From Pseudoalteromonas sp. P1-9 (GTDB lineage: Bacteria; Pseudomonadota; Gammaproteobacteria; Enterobacterales; Alteromonadaceae), in NCBI RefSeq assembly GCF_001399975.1, contig NZ_LKBD01000040.1, positions 1 through 40,436 of the forward strand: a DNA stretch of 40,436 nucleotides. The letters run 5' to 3'. Both the position numbers and the translations under genes were made by a program. Every line of letters begins with the position of its first letter. Positions within the stretch are counted from its first letter, which is position 1. The notes under the pieces are model-generated. The model was not told the origin of the DNA. It searched no databases and saw nothing but the letters and a program-made list of their open reading frames with translations. This document shows, piece by piece, positions 33,511 through 40,436 of the stretch.

Positions 33511-34302
33511 GTGTTAAAAAAACTATCTGCACTTTGTTTGCTTTCTCTTCTCGTTGGCTGCGACAATGCCAAAAGTATTCGTGAAATTTGTGACGAAAAT
33601 AGCCAGTTTTGCGCCGATCTTAACACCGACAGCCATTGTAATACCGAGCGTGCCGACGTTATTTTAGGGCGCTATGCAGAATCAAAAACGCCTGATGATG
33701 CAACTAAATACAAACTACTCAGCGCATTTCACGATTATGCGAAATGTGTTGAGTTAGCAGCTAGCATTGAACACATTAAACTAAAAGAAAAAACCACGTC
33801 GCGCGTAAATGGTCACCTCACTGCACTAAAAGAGATAAACCGTTTATCGAAAGAGACACGAAATTCACAATATCCGCACCTGCTATTCTATCACTGGTCA
33901 CGAAATGGTGATGAAGGCGCCATTCAATCACTGATTGCAATGGATGAAAAACGTGAGTTAGAAACGTCTGAATTCCAATACAAATTAGCTACTTACTACA
34001 CTAAGTTTGATAGCGATTTGGCAATAGATAAGCTTTACCATGCGCTTGAGTTAAACCCTGCTGGCAACGAAGCCAAGCCAGAAATCTACACGGCACTAAC
34101 AAATATGTTTTATCAAATGGAAGAGCATAAGCTTTCTTATATTTGGGCATTAGTAGCAAAAGAAGCTGGCGTACAAAATATTGACTTAGCCCCGCTTGAA
34201 TATGAACTTACTAATCAAGGTAAATCATTAGGTGAGCTTGCAAATCTTGCGGCAGATACCCTATCGCGTATTGAAGACGGTAATTTCACCTCGCCGCGGT
34301 AA
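33511..34302 (+). CDS. DUF2989-type lipoprotein
   Basis: This 263-residue lipoprotein has a signal peptide with lipobox LVGC (acylated C17). Residue +2 after the cysteine is Asp, the Lol-avoidance signal in E. coli, so inner-membrane retention is likely. The mature part begins CDNAKSIREICDENSQFC and is helical with TPR-like repeats (for example YYTKFDSDLAIDKLYHALELNPAG at about 165-190). I recognise it as DUF2989 from memory. Function is unknown. The start is GTG at 33511; an ATG at 33498 is out of frame. It is divergent from the GAPDH gene and convergent with ihfA. Confidence 0.8.
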   Translation: MLKKLSALCLLSLLVGCDNAKSIREICDENSQFCADLNTDSHCNTERADVILGRYAESKTPDDATKYKLLSAFHDYAKCVELAASIEHIKLKEKTTSRVNGHLTALKEINRLSKETRNSQYPHLLFYHWSRNGDEGAIQSLIAMDEKRELETSEFQYKLATYYTKFDSDLAIDKLYHALELNPAGNEAKPEIYTALTNMFYQMEEHKLSYIWALVAKEAGVQNIDLAPLEYELTNQGKSLGELANLAADTLSRIEDGNFTSPR

Positions 34303-34361
34303 GGTTTTCACATCAAGTAAAATTCGATTGCTTGTAATTGTAATAAAGAAAAGAACAAATA

Positions 34362-34388
34362 AAAAAGCCTGCATTAAGCAGGCTTTTT
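34362..34388. terminator. Bidirectional terminator between DUF2989 gene and ihfA
   Basis: AAAAAGCCTGC-ATTAA-GCAGGCTTTTT is a perfect 11-bp stem with A- and T-runs. It serves both convergent transcripts. Confidence 0.92.
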
Positions 34389-34414
34389 CGAATTGGCTTC
34401 ATACATACGCTTGG

Positions 34415-34711
34415 TTAGTCTTTACTGGTACCAACTTCTACGCGTGTCTTCAGTTTTTGACCTGGGCGGAATGTAACAACTCTGCGTGCAGAAATTGGAA
34501 TATCTTCACCCGTTTTAGGGTTGCGCCCCGGACGCTCTTTCTTATCTCTAAGATCAAAATTACCAAAGCCAGAAAGCTTAATTTGCTCGCCTGCTTCTAG
34601 TGCAGTACGAATCTCTTCAAAAAAGCTTTCGACAAGGTCTTTAGCGTCTTTTTTGTTAATACCAAGTTTTACAAATAGGTGTTCAGCTATGTCGGCTTTT
34701 GTAAGCGCCAT
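34415..34711 (-). CDS. ihfA: Integration host factor subunit alpha
   Basis: IhfA pairs with IhfB to bind and sharply bend DNA in replication, recombination and transcription. The 98-residue protein begins MALTKADIAEHLF and has the DNA-contacting beta-arm with GRNPKTGEDIPI (about 62-73), including the intercalating proline. It lies 3 bp after pheT, the conserved pheS-pheT-ihfA order, and is closed by a terminator. Confidence 0.97.
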   Translation of the reverse strand: MALTKADIAEHLFVKLGINKKDAKDLVESFFEEIRTALEAGEQIKLSGFGNFDLRDKKERPGRNPKTGEDIPISARRVVTFRPGQKLKTRVEVGTSKD

Positions 34712-34714
34712 AAT

Positions 34715-37102
34715 CTAGTCCCTCAACGATGCGTTAAATTGTTCAGCCAATTCGGCCACCACTAAGTCTACAATTGAGTTGATGTCTTTCTCTTCAAGGG
34801 TTCGCTCTGAATTTTGCAGTGTTAATGCAATCGCTAAACTCTTGTGATCAGCCTCAACTCCTTTGCCCTTATACACGTCGAATAAGTTTAGGTCAACTAG
34901 TTGATTTCCGCCAACTTTTTTAATTGACTCTAAAATATCACCAGCATTTACCGAATCTTTAACAACAATCGCAATATCGCGTCGGTTAGATGGGAACTTA
35001 GAAACCTCAACCGCTTCAGGTAAAACACGGTTTTCTAAACCTAACAACTCGATTTCAAAGGCAAAAACTTGATTGTTAATTCCTAGTTTAGACTGTATTT
35101 CTGGGTGAATACAGCCTAAGTAACCAATTTTTTTACCATTTCTTATAATCGAAGCTGATTGACCTGGGTGTAAACCTTCATTTTGCTCAGCAACAAACGA
35201 AATATTCGCCATATCACCAGTTAGGTTTAACAGTGCTTCAACGTCGCCTTTTACATCAAAAAAGTCGACCGGTGTTGATGCGATACCCCAATGTTCGTTA
35301 TGGGTATTACCGTAAATCACACCACCAATAATTTGCGTTTGCTCAACACCATTTTCAGCGGCATCGTTTTTAACAAACTTTAAGCCTGACTCAAAAAGGC
35401 GGATACGTGATTGCTGACGGTTTTGGTTATATACCACAGAGCCTAATAAGCCTGGTAATAAGCTTACGCGCATCGCCGACATTTCAATTGAAATTGGGTG
35501 CGGTAATACCAGCGCATCGGCACTTGGGTGTAACAAGTTTTGTACTTTTGGATCGACAAAACTGTAGGTGATTGCCTCTTGGTAACCACGGCTAACGAGC
35601 TCGTTACGAAAACGCTTAAGCGGCAGCACTGCTTCTTGGTGATCTGTCATCGCCAATTTCGCTGTTGGTGCTACATTTGGAATATTGTTGTAACCAAATA
35701 CACGTGCTACTTCTTCAATTAAGTCTTCTTCAATTGAAATATCAAAACGGTAACTTGGTACATCAGCTTGCCAAGTGTCATTTTCAAAACTAACTGTAAG
35801 ACCTAAACGAGTAAGAATATTTGTTACCGTTGCATCATCAATGTGATAACCAATTACACGGTCTAAACGTGCACGACGTAATGTCACTGATTTAGCTTTT
35901 GGTAGGTGCGCTTCTGAAACTGCTTCAACTACAGGGCCTGCTTCACCGCCAACAATATCAAGTAATAGCTGGGTTGCACGCTCCATTGCGTCATGCTGAA
36001 GTTTGTAATCAACACCACGCTCATAACGGTGCGATGCATCCGTATGTAAACCATAGCTGCGCGCTTGTCCTGCAATTGCCAGCGGACTAAAGAAAGCACT
36101 TTCTAATAAGATATCGTGTGTTGTTTCGGTAACACCTGATTTCTCACCACCGAAGATACCAGCCATCGCAAGTGCTTTTTGGTTATCGGCAATTAACAGC
36201 GTGTTCTCTTTTAACTTTGCCGTATTGCCGTCTAGTAATACAAGCTCTTCACCTGGATTTGCGTTACGTACTTTAATACCACCTTCAATTGCGTTTAAGT
36301 CAAACGCGTGCATTGGGTGACCAAGTTCAAGTAATACGTAGTTTGTTATATCAACAACAGGATCAATTGAACGAATACCACTGCGACGTAATTTCTCTAC
36401 CATCCAAAGTGGTGATTCAGCATTTAGGTTAATGCCTTTAATTACACGACCTAAATAACGAGGGCATGACTCAGGATTAACTAATTCGATGTCAATTTTG
36501 TCATCAATTGTCGGTGTAACCGGCGTAATTTCAACGTTAGTAACGTCAAGGCTGTTTAATACGCCCACTTCGCGTGCCAGACCTTTAATACCAAGGCAGT
36601 CACTGCGGTTTGCCGTCAAATCAACATCAATAGTGACATCATCTAATCCGAAGTATTCACGAATATCTGTGCCAATTACAGCGTCTTCAGGTAATTCTAA
36701 AATGCCGTCTGAGCTTTCAGCCATGCCTAACTCTTCAAACGCACATAACATGCCGTGAGAAGGTTGACCGCGTAATTTTGCTTTCTTAATTTTAAAATCG
36801 CCCGGTAATACCGCGCCGACTTTAGCAACCGCTACTTTTAAACCTTGGCGACAGTTTGCAGCACCACATACGATATCAAGTAGTTCGTCTTCGCCAACAT
36901 CTACTTTAGTTACGCGTAATTTGTCTGCATCTGGGTGTTGGCCACATTCAACCACTTGACCAATAACAACGCCTGAAAAATCACCGGCAACAGCGTCTAA
37001 ACCATCCACTTCAAGGCCTGCCATCGACAGCTGCTCAGAAAGTGCATCAGTATCAATTGCTGGGTTTACCCATTCTCTTAGCCACTTTTCACTAAATTTC
37101 AT
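34715..37102 (-). CDS. pheT: Phenylalanyl-tRNA synthetase beta subunit
   Basis: PheT is the large subunit of the alpha2-beta2 enzyme that charges tRNA-Phe and edits misacylated Tyr. The 795-residue protein has the EMAP-II-like tRNA-binding domain (about 40-150, GQVVECGQHPDADKLRVTKVDVG), the B3/B4 editing domain (about 210-375), B5 (about 400-470), a catalytic-like core and the C-terminal anticodon-binding domain (SKFPSNRRDIAIVVKDSV). It starts 13 bp after pheS. Confidence 0.97.
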   Translation of the reverse strand: MKFSEKWLREWVNPAIDTDALSEQLSMAGLEVDGLDAVAGDFSGVVIGQVVECGQHPDADKLRVTKVDVGEDELLDIVCGAANCRQGLKVAVAKVGAVLPGDFKIKKAKLRGQPSHGMLCAFEELGMAESSDGILELPEDAVIGTDIREYFGLDDVTIDVDLTANRSDCLGIKGLAREVGVLNSLDVTNVEITPVTPTIDDKIDIELVNPESCPRYLGRVIKGINLNAESPLWMVEKLRRSGIRSIDPVVDITNYVLLELGHPMHAFDLNAIEGGIKVRNANPGEELVLLDGNTAKLKENTLLIADNQKALAMAGIFGGEKSGVTETTHDILLESAFFSPLAIAGQARSYGLHTDASHRYERGVDYKLQHDAMERATQLLLDIVGGEAGPVVEAVSEAHLPKAKSVTLRRARLDRVIGYHIDDATVTNILTRLGLTVSFENDTWQADVPSYRFDISIEEDLIEEVARVFGYNNIPNVAPTAKLAMTDHQEAVLPLKRFRNELVSRGYQEAITYSFVDPKVQNLLHPSADALVLPHPISIEMSAMRVSLLPGLLGSVVYNQNRQQSRIRLFESGLKFVKNDAAENGVEQTQIIGGVIYGNTHNEHWGIASTPVDFFDVKGDVEALLNLTGDMANISFVAEQNEGLHPGQSASIIRNGKKIGYLGCIHPEIQSKLGINNQVFAFEIELLGLENRVLPEAVEVSKFPSNRRDIAIVVKDSVNAGDILESIKKVGGNQLVDLNLFDVYKGKGVEADHKSLAIALTLQNSERTLEEKDINSIVDLVVAELAEQFNASLRD

Positions 37103-37115
37103 TGTTACTTCACTC

Positions 37116-38096
37116 TTACTTGAATTGGTTTAGGAATTTTAAGTCGTTTTCGAAAAATGCACGTAAGTCATTTACGCCGTATCGCAGCATGGTTAAGCGC
37201 TCAACGCCCATACCAAATGCGAAACCTGTGTATTCTTCAGGATCGATGCCAACAGAGCGAAGTACATTTGGGTGAACCATGCCACAGCCTAATACTTCTA
37301 ACCATTTACCGTTTTTACCTTTCACGTCCACTTCTGCTGATGGCTCAGTGAATGGGAAGTACGAAGGACGGAAACGGATTTCCATATCTTCTTCAAAAAA
37401 GTTACGTAAAAAATCGTGCAAAATCCCTTTAAGCTCTGTGAAGCTTACGTTTTTATCAACCATCAAGCCTTCTACCTGATGGAACATTGGCGTATGCGTT
37501 TGGTCGTAATCATTACGGTATACACGACCCGGTGAAATGATACGCAGTGGCGGCTGTTCCGCTTCCATAGTACGAATTTGTACACCACTTGTTTGCGTAC
37601 GCAATACCAGCTTAGGATTAAAATAGAAGGTATCGTGATCAGCACGTGCTGGGTGGTGCTCAGGAATATTCAACGCGTCAAAGTTATGGAAATCGTCTTC
37701 CACTTCCGGACCAGATTTAACAGCAAAACCTAGCTCACCAAAAAAGCTTTCAATTCGTTCGATAGTACGTGTTACAGGATGTAGACCCGTAGTCGGTTGA
37801 GTACGACCCGGTAGCGTCACATCAATAGTTTCTTTTGCTAGCTTCTCTGCTAATGCTTTTTCTTGTAGCGCTTCGCGCTTCGCATTGATTTTTTCTTGAA
37901 CTTGCAGCTTTGCCTGGTTAATTACCTGACCTGCAGTTTTACGTTCTTCTGGGTCCATTTTACCTAAGCTTTTCAATAGGCTAGTAATCTCGCCTTTTTT
38001 ACCTAAGTAATTTACGCGCACATCTTCTAAATGAGCGATTTCACTGGCTTTCTCAACAGCTTCAAGGGCTTCAGCCAAGATTGCTTCTAAATTCAT
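37116..38096 (-). CDS. pheS: Phenylalanyl-tRNA synthetase alpha subunit
   Basis: PheS is the catalytic class II subunit. The 326-residue protein has an N-terminal coiled coil (about 1-85), motif 2 in FRPSYFPFTEPS and motif 3 GFAFGMGVERLTMLRYG near the C-terminus. The Phe-pocket alanine of the GFAFG loop is present. The gene order differs from E. coli upstream: infC-rpmI-rplT is not adjacent; instead hda lies upstream on the same strand, with a 393-bp gap. Confidence 0.97.
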   Translation of the reverse strand: MNLEAILAEALEAVEKASEIAHLEDVRVNYLGKKGEITSLLKSLGKMDPEERKTAGQVINQAKLQVQEKINAKREALQEKALAEKLAKETIDVTLPGRTQPTTGLHPVTRTIERIESFFGELGFAVKSGPEVEDDFHNFDALNIPEHHPARADHDTFYFNPKLVLRTQTSGVQIRTMEAEQPPLRIISPGRVYRNDYDQTHTPMFHQVEGLMVDKNVSFTELKGILHDFLRNFFEEDMEIRFRPSYFPFTEPSAEVDVKGKNGKWLEVLGCGMVHPNVLRSVGIDPEEYTGFAFGMGVERLTMLRYGVNDLRAFFENDLKFLNQFK

Positions 38097-38489
38097 AAGG
38101 GCTTTTCACTCGTTTTTGCCAACCAGCTCAATATTACATTGAGTTGGCTTGATTTCTCGTAACGTTTAACTATCGATTAACGTAACATTTTTTAATAAAA
38201 ATTAGCCCATTATGATACCCGAAAAACAATTGTTTTTACTAGAGCGATAATGGTTAAAAAGGCACGTTATTGTTAATTTTAGGTGGTTTTTTTGGGCTTA
38301 TTTCGATTGCACTAATTTAGTGGTCGCATATTACGATAAAAAACAATTTAGAACTAAGACGAAGAATCAATAAATAGCGGGTTTATATTTTGATTTTCAA
38401 CACCGTTTTTGCTGCATTTCGCCCGCATCGATAGCTGCGCAACAAATAAAAAGGCAAGAGCACGATTTTTCAAAACGTGCCAAACTAGC
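38097..38489 (-). promoter_or_regulatory. pheS leader/promoter region without recognisable pheM
   Basis: This 393-bp gap has no supported gene. Just before pheS a hairpin pairs CTCAAT (38127-38132) with ATTGAG (38138-38143), and outer GCCAA (38118-38122) with TTGGC (38144-38148); no U-run follows on the minus strand. A perfect palindrome AAAAACAATTGTTTTT lies at 38222-38237. Near the hda end, GCACG/CGTGC (38460-38480) followed by TCTTGCCTTTTT on the minus strand may be the hda terminator. No Phe-rich leader peptide of the pheM type is visible. Confidence 0.5.
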
Positions 38490-39197
38490 TTAAAGATCCA
38501 AAATAGACTTAATAAAAGGAATGGTAAGCTTGCGCTGTTCAACGATTGAAGCGTGATCAAGCTTATCTAAGATATCCAGTAACGCACGCATATCACGACT
38601 AACGCGCGACAATAAAAAACGTGTAGCTTCTTCAGTGAGTGTTAGGCCACGCATTTTCGCACGTTTTACTAACGCTTCGGCTTTGTCATCATCACTCATC
38701 GAGCGGATTTGAAAAGTGGTGCCCCAGTTGAGTCGCGATTCGAGATCTGGCAATGCAATATTAAGCATATTAGGCAGTAAATCCCCAGCAACTACTAACA
38801 TTTTCCCTTCACTATTGAAGCGATTGAAAAAATTAAATAGCGCTTTTTCCCACAGTGGATCGCCTGCAACTTGCTGAATATCATCAATGCAAATAACATC
38901 GAGCTTTTCTAAGTCGTCAAGTACGTGTGGGTCAAGCCAAGCAAGATCTTTACAGGATAACAAAAAACACGATAAGCCGAGCTCTTGTGCACGAATACAC
39001 GTTGCGTACAGTAAATGTGATTTACCTGAGTCGGAAAAACCACACAAGTACACATAATTAAATGGCATTGTGTGAAGTTGTGTTAATCCCACTTCAAGTT
39101 GTTTAACAACATGGGAATTTTCTCCGCCAAAGAAGCTCATAAATGTTTCGTCGTCCGGCAATGTTACCGGCAACGCCATTTGTTGATATTCACTCAT
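38490..39197 (-). CDS. hda: DnaA regulatory inactivator Hda
   Basis: Hda binds the sliding clamp and stimulates ATP hydrolysis by DnaA, preventing re-initiation. The 235-residue AAA+ protein has the N-terminal clamp-binding motif QMALPV (6-11), P-loop GFSDSGKSH, Walker B CIDDIQQV and sensor region LESRLNWG with the arginine finger, and ends KLTIPFIKSILDL like E. coli Hda. The ATG at 39197 overlaps the DUF2066 stop as TAATG, indicating coupling; GTG at 39212 is possible but adds only five residues. Confidence 0.95.
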   Translation of the reverse strand: MSEYQQMALPVTLPDDETFMSFFGGENSHVVKQLEVGLTQLHTMPFNYVYLCGFSDSGKSHLLYATCIRAQELGLSCFLLSCKDLAWLDPHVLDDLEKLDVICIDDIQQVAGDPLWEKALFNFFNRFNSEGKMLVVAGDLLPNMLNIALPDLESRLNWGTTFQIRSMSDDDKAEALVKRAKMRGLTLTEEATRFLLSRVSRDMRALLDILDKLDHASIVEQRKLTIPFIKSILDL

Positions 39198-40252
39198 TAC
39201 TGGCTTAGCCACTGATACTCAAGTTGTTGTGTATTTTGATGACTAAATGGATCAAAAATAATCTCAAATTGTGAATCCAATTGTAGCGCTTTTTTCAAGC
39301 TATCTACGTGTGCATTTAGATATAGCACTAAATCCACTCTTTCCCCCTGACGGAAACTTATATCTAATTCATCAACTTGGGTAAGCGTACGTAAGCGAGT
39401 TTTTAACGCCTCAAGCTGTTTAATGCCTTTTACACCAAAAAAGCGTACTGACACACTGCTCGCAACTTCAATTTCACCAAGTGATGCATACTGCTTGGCT
39501 ATTTGCGTTGAAATACTACTAACAAGCTCTCCGATAATCGTGAGTTTGTCACCCTTTAGCTGGTGTAATTGGAATGTACCTTGGTTGGTAAACTGCCAAT
39601 CCAGGTGCCATACATTCTCGCGTTGATACAGCCTTGCCGACACAATGACTTCAGGTTCGTAACGACGCGAGGCATTTAAAATTTGCTGCGGAAAGTTAGC
39701 CCACACATCTGTAACCGTTAAATTCATGCGATCTTCAAGATCAAGTAACGGCATAACAATTGGTAAACCTGCATTGTTACTATTGGTATCGAGCAAGTGA
39801 AAAATTTGTGGGTAGTCTTCTTTGGTGACTAAGGAACGTTGCACGTCTTCTTCAATTGCAAGCCAAATTAACGTCAGCGGTCTGCGGTTACCCCAAATCG
39901 GGATTTCCATCTCATTAAGTACGCCGTCAATTAATTGCGGCTGATACCTAATTTTTAAATACGTTTGGTATAAAGACTCTTCATACTCGTATTTGAGTAC
40001 AAAGCGAGACAGATTTTTAAACGCATCACCAATTGCAGGGTGTGATTTATCAATACTGCGACCCGATACTTTTTCAAGCACACCAATAAAACCAACACGG
40101 TTTGCTCGGCGCTGCTGCGCTTGAGATTTATCATCAACTACCGCTTTATATTGATAAAGATCGGTCACTTCAACGGCTAAAAGAGCCTTACTGAAAACCA
40201 GTAATAAAGTAAAAATCAGTGCGTTTTTCAAAGTGTTAAACTTGTATTCCAT
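39197..40252 (-). CDS. DUF2066-domain exported protein
   Basis: This 351-residue protein has a probable signal peptide (about 8-26, ALIFTLLLVFSKALLA) and a DUF2066 domain (about 27-200, with QQRRANRVGFIGVLEKVSGR). Its function is unknown, but it is conserved directly upstream of hda in many gammaproteobacteria. The C-terminal part has alternating hydrophobic segments of a mixed alpha/beta fold. TATAAT (40325-40320 on the minus strand) lies about 70 bp upstream with a poor -35. The tRNA-Leu gene precedes it on the same strand. Confidence 0.87.
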   Translation of the reverse strand: MEYKFNTLKNALIFTLLLVFSKALLAVEVTDLYQYKAVVDDKSQAQQRRANRVGFIGVLEKVSGRSIDKSHPAIGDAFKNLSRFVLKYEYEESLYQTYLKIRYQPQLIDGVLNEMEIPIWGNRRPLTLIWLAIEEDVQRSLVTKEDYPQIFHLLDTNSNNAGLPIVMPLLDLEDRMNLTVTDVWANFPQQILNASRRYEPEVIVSARLYQRENVWHLDWQFTNQGTFQLHQLKGDKLTIIGELVSSISTQIAKQYASLGEIEVASSVSVRFFGVKGIKQLEALKTRLRTLTQVDELDISFRQGERVDLVLYLNAHVDSLKKALQLDSQFEIIFDPFSHQNTQQLEYQWLSQ

Positions 40253-40347
40253 CGTGGGTCTGATCCTAAAACATCAGATGATGCAAAGCAAAGTAAATTT
40301 AGCTAAAAATATGCTTAGAATTATAAGGAATTAAATTTGATATAAAG

Positions 40348-40434
40348 TGGTGCCCGGGGCCGGACTTGAACCGGCACGTCATTACTGACGAGGGATTTTA
40401 AATCCCTTGTGTCTACCAATTCCACCACCCGGGC
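40348..40434 (-). tRNA. leuZ: tRNA-Leu (anticodon UAA)
   Basis: This 87-nt class II tRNA has acceptor stem GCCCGGG/CCCGGGC, discriminator A and encoded CCA at 40350-40348. The D region is GGTGGAATTGGTAGACA. The anticodon stem AGGGA/TCCCT holds loop TTTAAAA with anticodon TAA. A long variable arm (CTCGTCAGTAATGACG) and TTCAAGTC complete it. It closely resembles E. coli leuZ. It reads UUA (and UUG). Confidence 0.97.
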
Positions 40435-40436
40435 AT

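Noticed and set aside
34232..34600. Plus-strand frame of 122 codons across the DUF2989 gene end and ihfA
   Set aside because: It runs through a strong terminator and lies antisense to ihfA; the product has no recognisable features.
38097..38489. pheM-type leader peptide
   Set aside because: ATG codons on the minus strand near pheS open only very short frames without runs of Phe.
38354..38560. Minus-strand frame of 68 codons after hda
   Set aside because: It begins inside hda in another frame, lacks a ribosome-binding site and resembles no family; the hydrophobic run is likely from AT-rich sequence.

Overview
The window looks like chromosomal DNA of a marine gammaproteobacterium of the Alteromonadales, most likely Pseudoalteromonas or a close relative. 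This rests on AT-rich coding sequence, core proteins that align well with those known from E. coli (RNase E, FabF, Hda, RluC), and conserved neighbourhoods (holB-pilZ-tatD, yejK/yejL/yejM, DUF2066-hda, pheST-ihfA). The genus is an inference; there is no rRNA here to confirm it. Most of the window is core genome. The accessory parts are the left edge and one short fold-back element.

Layout. 1-1260: an integron integrase gene read inward, with a LexA box, a set of GACCCA/TGGGTC palindromes and a promoter pointing out of the window to the left, where a cassette array would lie. 1279-4032: an SpmA/SpmB-like membrane protein and rsmF. 4156-4260: a candidate small RNA. 4351-16035 (minus strand): one long convergent series, yceD-rpmF-plsX-fabD-fabG-acpP-fabF-pabC-mltG-tmk-holB-pilZ-tatD-phoD-like. 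It is the classical fatty-acid cluster followed by the tmk/holB group, cut into transcription units by hairpin terminators, and it lacks fabH between plsX and fabD. 16154-21787: maf, a HAD phosphatase, rluC and the divergent rne with a long structured leader. 21906-25185: yejK, divergent yejL and a shrunken yejM, then a small secreted DUF4124 protein behind a hairpin that resembles a CsrA target. 25334-33262 (minus strand): a DUF349 protein with two small partners, an AGCS-family amino acid:Na+ symporter with a large extra domain, a fold-back MITE-like element, an M14 carboxypeptidase and a GAPDH with a long N-terminal extension. 33511-34302: a DUF2989 lipoprotein. 34415-40434 (minus strand): pheS-pheT-ihfA, DUF2066-hda and tRNA-Leu(UAA).

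Functional themes. Phospholipid and fatty-acid synthesis (plsX, fabD, fabG, acpP, fabF) is linked to ribosome assembly (yceD, rpmF, rluC, rsmF), RNA turnover (rne), replication control (holB, tmk, hda, ihfA) and envelope maintenance (mltG, yejM). No complete novel multi-gene defence or biosynthetic system is visible. The most interesting undescribed signals are regulatory or structural: the palindrome cluster and outward promoter at the integron edge, the candidate sRNA, the hairpin in front of the DUF4124 gene, the promoter sitting almost on the yceD start codon, and the degenerate YejM periplasmic domain.
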